Source: a bacterium
GTDB lineage: Bacteria; SZUA-79; Acidulodesulfobacterales; Acidulodesulfobacteraceae
Reading direction: 5' to 3'
NCBI GenBank assembly: GCA_021850985.1
Contig: JAJZJX010000020.1
Span: 1-33,941 of the forward strand
Length of the DNA: 33,941 nt
The notes beneath the pieces were generated by a model, which did not search any database, was not told the DNA's origin, and saw only the letters and a program-made list of their open reading frames with translations. Positions 22,307 through 33,941 of the stretch are shown one piece after another. The position numbers and the translations under genes were made by a program. Within the stretch, counting starts at the first letter, position 1; each line of letters opens with the position of its first letter.

Positions 22307-25300
22307 ATGAACGAATTAAAACCGCAAAAAACGAAAAGTTTCACCGACATATTTATTCGGCGCCCCGTTCTTGCGATAGTCATAAGCCTTGTTATATTAA
22401 TACTTGGGGCGAGGTCGCTTTCAGAGTTGACGCTGAGGGAATATCCTAAAGTAAAAGATACTCTTATAACCGTTCAAACGGCTTATCCTGGAGCAAGCGC
22501 TCAGGTAGTGCAGGGTTTTATTACTATGCCGCTGGAAAGAGCAATAGCTTCTTCGGAAGGTATAGATTATATGACTTCTACGAGCACGGAAGGCGTTAGC
22601 ACTATTCAGGTTTTTATGAAGTTGAACTTCAGTTCCAACGCCGCTCTTGCCGAGGTGCTTTCTCAGGTTAACTCCGTATTGAACCAGCTTCCTAAACAGT
22701 CGCAACTGCCGGTTATTACAAAAACAAGCGTAACGAACCTTGCTTATTTATATCTGGCTTTTACTTCAAATACGCTGTCAAGTTCCCAAATAACTGATTA
22801 TTTAACTCGTGCGGTTCAGCCTAAAATTCAGGCTGTAAGCGGAGTCGGACAGGTTCAAATATACGGCAACAAGCAGTTCGGCATGAGAATATGGCTTAAT
22901 CCTAAAAAAATGGCGGAATTCAACGTTACGCCGGTCGACGTTTCAAATGCCCTTGCAAATAACAATTATATAGCTTCCAACGGTTACACGAAAGGAAATT
23001 ACGTTCAGGTTAACATTTCAGCCGATACGCTTTTAACGAGCGTAAAACAGTTTAGAAATTTAGTCGTTGCCGACGACGGAGGAACATTAGTAAGAATTAA
23101 AGATATAGGAACGGTAGAAATGGGAGCAGTAAGCAACGATGCCGGAAACATAATGAACGGCAAAAGAGCCGTTGTTATGGGTATTTTTACGACTCCTTCT
23201 GCCAACCCCCTGACTGTCGTAAAAAAACTTACCGGTATGATACCTTCGTTAAGAAAACAGCTGCCTGCTCATATGAAGCTTAGGGTTGCGTTTAACAGAA
23301 CTATTTTTATAAGCAGTTCTATAAACGAGGTTATTAAAACCGTAGTAGAAACACTTATAATAGTAATAATAGTTATATTTTTATTTCTCGGTTCCGGCAG
23401 AAGCGTCGCAATTCCGGTAATAGCTATACCTCTATCCATAATCGGCGACCTGTTTATAATGTACTACTTAAACTATTCCATTAACTTACTGACCCTTTTA
23501 GCTTTTGTATTGGCTATAGGCTTGGTCGTGGACGATGCGATTATAGTAGTCGAAAACGTCAGCAGACATATAGAAGAAGGTAAAAAGCCGTTTGACGCGG
23601 CTATTGTTGCCGCAAAAGAGCTTGGCGTGCCTATTATCGCTATGTCTATAACTTTAGTGGCGGTTTTTCTTCCGATAGGTTTTATGGGCGGTCTTACCGG
23701 AGCGCTCTTTACCGAATTTGCTTTTACTCTTGCCGGAGCAGTGCTTATTTCCGGCATTATCGCTTTAACCCTTTCTCCTATGCTGACTTCTAAGTTTTTA
23801 AAGGAAGATATGGGCAAAAAGGGGCTTACCCATTTTCTTGACGTAACTTTTGAAAAAATAAAAAATATATATTCGAAAATACTTCACGGCGTTCTTGATT
23901 ACAAACCGGTTGTAGCGCTTGTTATAATAGTCGTTTTAACCGCCGCCTATTTTTTGTTTATTACGACAAAAAGCGAACTGGCTCCTACGGAAGACCAGGG
24001 CGTCATTTTCGTCCAGGGCACCGCGTCGCCTACTTCTACTTATAAAAATTTAAAACATTATGCTAAGCAGATAGGGCGTATTTACGATTCTTTCCCGCAA
24101 ATGAACAGGTATTTTATGGCGCTTGGAGCTTCAGGAAACAACACTTTAATATCCGGTATGATTCTTAAGCCTTGGAGCCAGAGAAAATTAACCCAGATGC
24201 AGCTTACTCCTATGGTGCAGGAAAAATTAAACTCTATAACGGGTTTGCAGCTTGCGGCGTTTGCGCTGCCGAGTCTTCCCGGATCTCAGGGACTTCCTGT
24301 TATGTTCGTAATAACATCTACCGACAATTATCTTGAAATGAGAAGCGTTGCGCTTAGGCTTGAGCAAAAAGCAATGCAGAGCGGACTGTTTTTGTATATG
24401 GATAAAGACCTAAAATACGATGAACCGCAGATAAAAATTATTATAAATAAAAACAAAGCACAGAGTATGGGCGTTAATATGGCGACGATAGGGGATACGC
24501 TTTCTACTATGCTGAGCGAAAATTACGTAAACTGGTTTGAAATGGACGGCTACAGCTATAAGGTTATACCGCAGGTAATTCAAAAATACAGGTTTGACCA
24601 AAATTTGCTGAAAAATTATTACGTTACGGCTTCAAACGGCAATATGGTCCCGCTATCCAGTTTTGTAAGTTTTAAAACCGTCACCGTGCCGGAATCGTTA
24701 AACCAGTTTGATCAGCTTAATTCCGTTACCATTTCGGCTATACCCAAACCTGGAGTAACTATAGGACAGGCCTTAAGTTTTCTTGAAAAAGCATCTAAAA
24801 AGATTTTTCCAAAAGGTTTTTCGTATAATTTTGCCGGCCAGTCCCGTCAGTTTGTTCAACAAGGTTCGGCAATGATAGTAACGTTTTTCTTTTCCTTGAT
24901 TATAATTTATCTCGTTCTTGCCGCTCTGTTCGACAGTTTTATCGACCCTGTTATTATATTAATAAGCGTTCCTATGTCGATAACGGGAGCGTTAATATTT
25001 TTAAGTTTAGGTTTTGCGACCATTAATATTTATACGGAAGTCGGACTTGTTACCTTGATAGGTCTTGTAAGCAAACACGGCATTCTTATTACAAAGTTTG
25101 CAAACGATTTGCAGAAAGAAGGTGCTGATAAACGCACGGCGATAGAACAGGCGGCATCTATAAGGTTAAGGCCGATACTTATGACTACTTTTGCAATGGT
25201 TTTCGGCGTCGTTCCGCTTCTTCTTGCAACGGGAGCAGGTGCAGTCAGCAGGTTCGACATAGGTTTGGTCATAGCCGCCGGACTCGGCATAGGAACTTTT

Positions 25301-25378
25301 TTAACTATATTTATAGTTCCGACGGTGTATATGTTTTTCGGAAAAGACTTAAACAAAAATAAAGAACTTACCAATTAG
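22307..25378 (+). CDS. RND multidrug efflux pump, HAE1 family
   Basis: 1023 residues, close to AcrB/MexB length. The N-terminus FIRRPVLAIVISL enters membrane segment 1. The proton-relay Asp pair is D409/D410 (GLVVDDAIIVVENV) and the partner Lys is K923 (VSKHGILITKFAN). Two large periplasmic loops follow membrane segments 1 and 7. Pumps of this family take hydrophobic compounds from the periplasm and drive them out by proton exchange. The exact substrate is unknown. The SKHGIL form in place of the AcrB AKNAIL is common in environmental HAE1 pumps. It forms an operon with the adaptor; the channel gene is divergent. Confidence 0.93.
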   Translation: MNELKPQKTKSFTDIFIRRPVLAIVISLVILILGARSLSELTLREYPKVKDTLITVQTAYPGASAQVVQGFITMPLERAIASSEGIDYMTSTSTEGVSTIQVFMKLNFSSNAALAEVLSQVNSVLNQLPKQSQLPVITKTSVTNLAYLYLAFTSNTLSSSQITDYLTRAVQPKIQAVSGVGQVQIYGNKQFGMRIWLNPKKMAEFNVTPVDVSNALANNNYIASNGYTKGNYVQVNISADTLLTSVKQFRNLVVADDGGTLVRIKDIGTVEMGAVSNDAGNIMNGKRAVVMGIFTTPSANPLTVVKKLTGMIPSLRKQLPAHMKLRVAFNRTIFISSSINEVIKTVVETLIIVIIVIFLFLGSGRSVAIPVIAIPLSIIGDLFIMYYLNYSINLLTLLAFVLAIGLVVDDAIIVVENVSRHIEEGKKPFDAAIVAAKELGVPIIAMSITLVAVFLPIGFMGGLTGALFTEFAFTLAGAVLISGIIALTLSPMLTSKFLKEDMGKKGLTHFLDVTFEKIKNIYSKILHGVLDYKPVVALVIIVVLTAAYFLFITTKSELAPTEDQGVIFVQGTASPTSTYKNLKHYAKQIGRIYDSFPQMNRYFMALGASGNNTLISGMILKPWSQRKLTQMQLTPMVQEKLNSITGLQLAAFALPSLPGSQGLPVMFVITSTDNYLEMRSVALRLEQKAMQSGLFLYMDKDLKYDEPQIKIIINKNKAQSMGVNMATIGDTLSTMLSENYVNWFEMDGYSYKVIPQVIQKYRFDQNLLKNYYVTASNGNMVPLSSFVSFKTVTVPESLNQFDQLNSVTISAIPKPGVTIGQALSFLEKASKKIFPKGFSYNFAGQSRQFVQQGSAMIVTFFFSLIIIYLVLAALFDSFIDPVIILISVPMSITGALIFLSLGFATINIYTEVGLVTLIGLVSKHGILITKFANDLQKEGADKRTAIEQAASIRLRPILMTTFAMVFGVVPLLLATGAGAVSRFDIGLVIAAGLGIGTFLTIFIVPTVYMFFGKDLNKNKELTN

Positions 25379-25401
25379 CTATTATTACACAAAGCAGTCA
25401 G

Positions 25402-25430
25402 AAAAAGGCGTCAGATTAATTTTCTGCAAT
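25402..25430 (+). repeat. Dispersed half-element between convergent genes
   Basis: The sequence AAAAAGGCGTCAGATTAATT, then TTCTGCAAT, differs by only a few bases from the right arm of the element at 33072-33160 read on its minus strand (AAAAAAGTGTCGGATTAATT, then TTTTGCAA). It lies between the convergent ends of the RND pump and DppB-type genes. Confidence 0.6.
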
Positions 25431-25462
25431 AGATTTTATTTATTAATTAACTATCGCTTTTT

Positions 25463-26434
25463 TTATTTTCGAAGTCTGGGATCGACTATAGCGTATGTAA
25501 TATCGGCCAAAAGGTTGCCGATAAGGGTAAGCACCGCGCCTATAACAAGTATTCCCATGATAGTCGGGTAGTCTCGCGCGAGGACGCTCTGATAGAAAAG
25601 CCTTCCCATTCCGTTTATATCGAAAATGGTTTCTATGATAACGCTGCCGCCTATTAGACCCGGAACGCTAAGTCCAAGTATTGTTATAAAAGGAATAAGG
25701 GCATTTTTTAGGGCATGCTTGTATATTACGGTGCGTTCTTTAAGCCCTTTAGCTCTTGCCGTCAGGATATAATCCTGCCTGTAAACTTCAAGCATATTAC
25801 CCTTTAAATATCGAGAAAGTCCGGCAATACCGCCGAATCCGGCGACGAATACGGGCATAACGAGATGTTTTGCTATATTTGCGATTTTGCCCCACCAGGG
25901 AAGAAAATTATAGCCGGTAGAAGTTATACCTCCTATAGGCAGAATATGTAAATCTATTCCGAAAAAAATAATTAAAAGAAGCGCGACCCAGAAAGACGGA
26001 GCCGCAAAACCGATAAAAACCAATACCGTCGTAATTTTATCAAAGAGGGAGTCATGTTTAACGGCAGACATAACACCCAGAGGAATAGAAAATAAAAATA
26101 TAAAAAACATAGCAAGAGAGTTTATGATAATCGTTATGCCTATAGTTCTTTTTATTTCGGTAATAACGGGTTCGTGGTTTGCCGTAAAAGAAACACCGAA
26201 ATTAAGCGTGACTATCCTTTTAAGCCAGTCGTAATACTGAGTTAAAAGAGGTTTGTTCAGACCATAGAGCTTTGAAAGCATCTCTCTCGAAGCGGCTGAA
26301 ACCTTTGGATTTAGACCAAGCTGTTCCGTAAGGGGATTGCCGGGCGCAAGGTGTATGACGAAAAACGATATTAAAGTTATACCTATTAAAATAGGTATCA
26401 TAAAAAAAATTCGCTTTATAATATATATTCCCAT
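25463..26434 (-). CDS. Peptide ABC transporter permease, DppB/OppB type
   Basis: 323 residues with about six membrane segments. The N-terminus GIYIIKRIFFMIPILIGITL and HLAPGNP are classical DppB features. The long periplasmic loop after segment 1 is present, as are the coupling region RQDYILTARAKGLKE and the C-terminal TIFDINGMGRLFYQSVLARDYP and ITYAIVDPRLR. It would pair with the divergent DppC-type permease to form the inner-membrane channel for di- or oligopeptides, or nickel. No binding protein or ATPase gene is in the window. No ribosome binding site is clear before the ATG. Confidence 0.9.
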   Translation of the reverse strand: MGIYIIKRIFFMIPILIGITLISFFVIHLAPGNPLTEQLGLNPKVSAASREMLSKLYGLNKPLLTQYYDWLKRIVTLNFGVSFTANHEPVITEIKRTIGITIIINSLAMFFIFLFSIPLGVMSAVKHDSLFDKITTVLVFIGFAAPSFWVALLLIIFFGIDLHILPIGGITSTGYNFLPWWGKIANIAKHLVMPVFVAGFGGIAGLSRYLKGNMLEVYRQDYILTARAKGLKERTVIYKHALKNALIPFITILGLSVPGLIGGSVIIETIFDINGMGRLFYQSVLARDYPTIMGILVIGAVLTLIGNLLADITYAIVDPRLRK

Positions 26435-26537
26435 AACGTGTGCGTTACCATAAAAAATATTTTATTTTCTAAAGCTATATTATATATTATAATATTCGAT
26501 AATAAAAATTAAAAATTTGTTTTAAATCATCTAAATT

Positions 26538-27374
26538 ATGAACGAAATAATAAAAGCTTTTAAAAAAAATAAACTCGCTTTATACTCTTTGATTTTTATT
26601 TTGCTTATTATTTTGGCGGCAATATTTGCGCCTTATATATCTCCGTATAATCCGGATAAAATAAACGTAAACGCAATACTTCAGCCACCGAGCTTAGCAC
26701 ATCTTCTCGGAACGGATCAGCTTGGGCGGGATGTTTTTTCAAGGCTTATTTACGGCTCTAGAATTTCCGTAGAAGTAGGTTTTATATCGGTTTCCATATC
26801 ACTATTTATAGGGATAATTATAGGCGCTTTTGCAGGATATTACGCCGGCTTGACCGACGGTTTTTTAATGAGGTTCGTCGATATTATGCTGACTTTCCCG
26901 TCTTTTTTTCTTATTCTAGCCGTAAGCGCTATTTTAAGACCGTCTATAATAAACATAATGATTATAATTGGATTAACTTCATGGATGGGTGTAGCTAGGA
27001 TAATCAGGGCGGAATTTATGCAGAACAGGGAAAAAGACTATGTTTTGTCCGCAAAAGCTGCAGGGGCTTCAGACCTGTATATTATGTTTATCGAAATTTT
27101 ACCGAACGTCGTCGCCCCTATTTTAGTATCTGCTACGCTCGGAATAGCCGGAGCAATTTTAATACAGGCGTCTTTGGCTTTTCTCGGAATAGGTATTATG
27201 CCGCCGACGCCGAGCTGGGGGGGAATGCTTTCAAGGGGGAAAACTTATATAATGGTTGCCTGGTGGCTTACGCTGTTTCCGGGCATTGCAATTTTACTTA
27301 CCGTCCTAAGTTTTAATTTAGTCGGAGAAGCAGTCAGAAATGCCCTAGACCCGCGCTATTCGGCAGAAAAATAA
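26538..27374 (+). CDS. Peptide ABC transporter permease, DppC/OppC type
   Basis: 278 residues. The N-terminal segment (about 13-33) ends in FAPYISPYNPDKI, followed by HLLGTDQLGRDVFSRLIYGSR, the hallmark of DppC. The coupling loop is RAEFMQNREKDYVLSAKAAGAS and the C-terminal part contains FLGIGIMPPTPSWGGMLS. It is the partner of the DppB-type protein but is transcribed in the opposite direction from a 103-bp gap, which is unusual because these two genes are nearly always consecutive on one strand. Confidence 0.9.
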   Translation: MNEIIKAFKKNKLALYSLIFILLIILAAIFAPYISPYNPDKINVNAILQPPSLAHLLGTDQLGRDVFSRLIYGSRISVEVGFISVSISLFIGIIIGAFAGYYAGLTDGFLMRFVDIMLTFPSFFLILAVSAILRPSIINIMIIIGLTSWMGVARIIRAEFMQNREKDYVLSAKAAGASDLYIMFIEILPNVVAPILVSATLGIAGAILIQASLAFLGIGIMPPTPSWGGMLSRGKTYIMVAWWLTLFPGIAILLTVLSFNLVGEAVRNALDPRYSAEK

Positions 27375-27435
27375 ATATTTCAAAAAGAGCCTAAAAATGC
27401 TAATATAATATATGCATTATATATATATTCAATAC

Positions 27436-27504
27436 CTTAAGCATGCAATATAAAATATTTATGCATTTCTTTGCATGGTTAAGCAAAATATACGACACCT
27501 TTTC
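27436..27504. repeat. Hairpin joined to a dispersed half-element
   Basis: CTTAAGCATGCAA (27436-27448) and TTGCATGGTTAAG (27471-27483) form a 13-bp inverted repeat with one mismatch. The right arm runs directly into a copy of the half-element on the minus strand (27504-27483, GGAAAAGGTGTCGTATATTT, then TGC). It fills most of the 206-bp gap before the BamE-like gene; the rest of that gap is AT-rich without further recognised sites. Confidence 0.55.
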
Positions 27505-27580
27505 CTGATTAGATAACTTTCTATTGCAGGATTAATGTATATATTAAACATTTAATTAAATTTTAAAGAGGTTTTTTAAG

Positions 27581-27994
27581 ATGAAAGATCACAGACTTCC
27601 TAAAGTAATTATTTTATTTTTATCCGTTATTTTTATTTCCGGCGTAATGCTTACAGGTTGCGCTACTACGCGCAATACCGTAGGAAAGCCTATATTAACT
27701 TCCAGAGTCGATAAGATAATAAACGGCACTACGACAAAGTCCCAGATAATTTCCATGTTCGGACCGCCTTATTCTATAAAGAAAAATCCGTTCAAGCCCG
27801 GCGTTGTTACTTATAAATACAGGTTCAGATATAAAAAGTACGTTCATTTAGGAAATGAAATTCTTACTGCTTCGACGAGAAAATTTAAAGAAAAATTATA
27901 TGTAGTTATTAAAAACGGAATAGTAATAAGCCACAGTTTTACGACTACCGGCAACACTTCGCTAAGGAGGATTTTAAAAAAAGAAAAACAATGA
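27581..27994 (+). CDS. SmpA/OmlA (BamE-like) lipoprotein
   Basis: 137 residues; AGAGG lies before the ATG. A signal peptide ends in MLTGC, giving an acylated Cys at about residue 26. The mature part holds IINGTTTKSQIISMFGPP, the helix-turn signature of the SmpA/OmlA fold, followed by beta strands (VVTYKYRFRYKK, KLYVVIKNGIVISHSF). The fold is used by BamE in outer-membrane protein assembly, but many lipoproteins with this domain are not BamE, so no gene symbol is given. The ATGA overlap with dapF implies translational coupling. Confidence 0.78.
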   Translation: MKDHRLPKVIILFLSVIFISGVMLTGCATTRNTVGKPILTSRVDKIINGTTTKSQIISMFGPPYSIKKNPFKPGVVTYKYRFRYKKYVHLGNEILTASTRKFKEKLYVVIKNGIVISHSFTTTGNTSLRRILKKEKQ

Positions 27995-28914
27995 AAATTA
28001 AATTTACCAAACTTCATGGAGCAGGCAACGATTATCTTTATATAGACGGTATTAACGATATTCCTTCTTGTATCGACGCCGATAACGATAATAATTTCTT
28101 TAAAGAACTTGCGGTTAAAATAAGCGACAGGCATTTCGGGGTAGGTTCCGACGGTATTATAATAATTTTGCCGCCTACGCCAACCGATAAATCTTCTAAT
28201 CCTTTAAAATTAACATCAGTCGTTAAACCGGATTTTAGGATGAGGATGTTTAATGCAGACGGTTCGGAAGGAGAAATGTGCGGCAACGGAATAAGATGTT
28301 TTGCAAAATATGTTTACGATAAGCATCTTACCGATAAGAAAATTATAAATATTGAAACGCCTGCCGGAATTAAGACGGTCGAAGTTTACTTATCCGAAGG
28401 AATCGGCACCGTTAAAGAAGCAAAAGTTTTTATGGGTATTCCCGAGTTTGAGTCCGGTAAAATTCCGGCAATTTTTCAAAAACAGGAAATAATAGATGAA
28501 AAAATAACGGCAGAAAATAAAGATTTTACCGTATCCTGCGTTTCAATGGGGAATCCGCATTGCGTTGCTTTTGTAGAAGACGTAAAAAATTTTGACGTTC
28601 ATTATTACGGCCGCGTTATAGAAAATGATACTATGTTTCCTAAACGGATTAATGTAGAGTTTGTTCAGAAGCTTGACGACGGAAACGTACTGGTAAGAAC
28701 ATGGGAAAGAGGTTCCGGCGAAACTTTGGCATGCGGCACAGGCGCATGCGCAGTTTATTCCGTAATGAAAAAAACGGGCAAAATAGGTTTGGATAAAAAG
28801 GAGCTTAAGGTTAATTTATACGGCGGAACGCTTAAAATATCCGGAGATTTAAATAGCGGAATATATATGGTAGGTCCTGCAGAAGAAGTTTTCGGCGGCT
28901 ATTTTAATTTTTAA
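27991..28914 (+). CDS. dapF: Diaminopimelate epimerase
   Basis: 307 residues. It converts LL- to meso-diaminopimelate for lysine and peptidoglycan synthesis in the cytoplasm. The N-terminus FTKLHGAGNDYLYID is typical. The two catalytic cysteines are C97 (MCGNGIRCFAKY) and C248 (LACGTGACA), one per half of the pseudo-symmetric fold. Compared with the usual form, residues about 61-80 carry a short extra loop (PPTPTDKSSNPLKLTS) before DFRMRMFNADGSE, which should lie at the surface. It overlaps the preceding lipoprotein gene by four bases and is followed after two bases by the lytic transglycosylase gene. Confidence 0.94.
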   Translation: MKIKFTKLHGAGNDYLYIDGINDIPSCIDADNDNNFFKELAVKISDRHFGVGSDGIIIILPPTPTDKSSNPLKLTSVVKPDFRMRMFNADGSEGEMCGNGIRCFAKYVYDKHLTDKKIINIETPAGIKTVEVYLSEGIGTVKEAKVFMGIPEFESGKIPAIFQKQEIIDEKITAENKDFTVSCVSMGNPHCVAFVEDVKNFDVHYYGRVIENDTMFPKRINVEFVQKLDDGNVLVRTWERGSGETLACGTGACAVYSVMKKTGKIGLDKKELKVNLYGGTLKISGDLNSGIYMVGPAEEVFGGYFNF

Positions 28915-28916
28915 TT

Positions 28917-33019
<4,103 letters not shown>

Positions 33020-33071
33020 TAAATTAATAAAGTCTATCAAATAAATTACAACTTTTAATATCAGATTAAGG

Positions 33072-33160
33072 AAAAAGGTGCCGGATTTTATTTTTTGCAC
33101 ACTAAAAGTTCAGTTTACATATAAAATATTATTTGCAAAAAATTAATCCGACACTTTTTT
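33072..33160. repeat. Palindromic element after ligA (two facing half-elements)
   Basis: The arm 33072-33099 (AAAAAGGTGCCGGATT, then TTTTTTGCA) faces the arm 33133-33160 (TTGCAAAAAA, then AATCCGACACTTTTTT). The outer 16 bases agree at 14 positions and the inner TTTTTTGCA/TGCAAAAAA part agrees with one bulge. About 33 bases lie between the arms. The right arm ends in six T, so the fold could also end ligA transcription. It looks like a small REP- or MITE-type element. Confidence 0.65.
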
Positions 33161-33193
33161 CGAGTAAATTAATTTTTAATAGTGGGTGTATTT

Positions 33194-33941
33194 ATGTCAA
33201 AGTTAAAGTATTATGTTTCAGCGATGTTTTTTTTATGTTTAACCGTTTTTATCAATATGTCTTCGGCGCATGCATTTCTCACTCCAAGGCTTACGAGAAG
33301 TATACCGGTAGGCAATATGCCTTACGGAGTTTCATTTTCTTCTAACGGAAATTATGCCTTAGTGACTAATGCAGACGACAATACCGTTTCCGTAGTGAGT
33401 ATGGCAACTAAAGGCGTGGTTGCCTCCATAAAGGTCGGAGTTCATCCGACCGGCGTAGCGATTGCCCCTTCGCTTACTTTTGCGTATGTTTCAAATACCG
33501 CTTCCGGAAACGTAAGCCTTTTAAATATGTCCACATTAACAAAAGCTTTAAATATCCGTACCGGAGGAACGCCGTTAAATATCGTTTTTACGCCGGACTC
33601 AAAATACGCTTTCGTTACCAATATGCACGATAACGACGTAGATGTTATAAATACTATTCAAAATGCCGTTATTAAAAGAATAAGAGTAGGCAAAGAACCG
33701 CAAGGAATCGCAATTTCTCCCAACGGTAAGATAATAATAGTAACTAATGCCGGCGGTTCGTCCGTTTCCATAATAAACGTATCTACGTTTTCGGTTATAC
33801 GCAACGTGCATACGGGATTGAATCCTACTTCGGTTGCTTTTTCTCCTGCCGGAGCTCCGGTAAAATATTTCTATGTATCATCCGGTAAGAGAAATAAAAT
33901 ATATGTATATAAAGAAAAAAACTTTGCTTTAGTAAAAAAAA
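33194..33941 (+). CDS. Exported YVTN-type beta-propeller protein (3' end outside the window)
   Basis: An open frame of 249 codons from the ATG at 33194 to the window end without a stop. An N-terminal signal peptide (KLKYYVSAMFFLCLTVF) has a likely cleavage after SSAHA. The mature part is made of about 40-residue repeats: IPVGNMPYGVSFSSNGNYAL, IKVGVHPTGVAIAPSLTFAY, then RTGGTPLNIVFTPDSKYAFV, RVGKEPQGIAISPNGKIIIV, HTGLNPTSVAFSPAG. Each ends in (A/I)xVTNxxxxxVSVI-type strands. This is the YVTN/NHL-like seven-bladed propeller fold, periplasmic or secreted; at least five blades are present. Its function is not predictable from the fold. AGTGGGTG before the ATG is a weak ribosome binding site. Confidence 0.85.
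   Translation, partial: MSKLKYYVSAMFFLCLTVFINMSSAHAFLTPRLTRSIPVGNMPYGVSFSSNGNYALVTNADDNTVSVVSMATKGVVASIKVGVHPTGVAIAPSLTFAYVSNTASGNVSLLNMSTLTKALNIRTGGTPLNIVFTPDSKYAFVTNMHDNDVDVINTIQNAVIKRIRVGKEPQGIAISPNGKIIIVTNAGGSSVSIINVSTFSVIRNVHTGLNPTSVAFSPAGAPVKYFYVSSGKRNKIYVYKEKNFALVKK

Overview
This is an AT-rich window from a Gram-negative bacterium. Evidence for a double membrane is the LptF/LptG lipopolysaccharide exporters, a tripartite RND efflux pump with an outer-membrane lipoprotein channel, and a BamE/SmpA-like lipoprotein. The mix (NtrY/NtrX, a receiver protein with a PopZ-like tail, an RND pump beside a pst operon, small zinc-ribbon membrane proteins, low GC) fits a Desulfobacterota / deltaproteobacterial-type lineage, possibly the acidophilic Acidulodesulfobacterales group. 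That placement is an impression from gene content, not a computed result.

Layout. 1-1816 (minus): a degenerate receiver fused to a long acidic linker and a PopZ-like C-terminal helix. 1969-4160: lptF-lptG. 4191-4967 (minus): a PhnP-type metallo-beta-lactamase. 5020-8452: ntrY-ntrX. 8617-12002: three consecutive, mutually different membrane proteins, each with one zinc ribbon, under at least two promoter-like sites and with one terminator-like hairpin. 12003-13323: a small accessory stretch with a BrnT-like toxin / RHH antitoxin pair, a pentanucleotide repeat in the toxin leader, a dispersed-repeat half-site and a possible IS end. 13324-14478 (minus): an iron-dependent alcohol dehydrogenase. 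14736-19534: pstSCAB-phoU behind tandem Pho-box-like sites. 19539-25378: an RND efflux system, with the outer-membrane channel divergent from the adaptor and pump. 25463-27374: dipeptide/oligopeptide ABC permeases of DppB and DppC type, transcribed divergently. 27581-33019: a lipoprotein, dapF, a soluble-type lytic transglycosylase and ligA, closely packed. 33194-end: a truncated exported YVTN-type beta-propeller protein.

Functional picture. Most genes are envelope-related: LPS export, phosphate uptake with PhoU control, drug/solute efflux, peptide import, peptidoglycan precursor synthesis (DapF) and turnover (Slt). Regulation is readable in several places. A classical-spacing Pho box sits before pstS. 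A palindrome lies inside the -35/-10 spacer of the efflux channel promoter. A 13-bp perfect inverted repeat overlaps the -10 of the alcohol dehydrogenase gene. A candidate operator overlaps the -10 of the toxin-antitoxin pair.

The least explained items are the zinc-ribbon membrane protein cluster, the PopZ-like receiver protein carrying a fresh 89-bp internal duplication, a family of intergenic half-palindromes with five recognisable copies, and a palindromic-repeat-like stretch translated in frame inside ntrX. No tRNA, rRNA, CRISPR array or intact transposase was seen.
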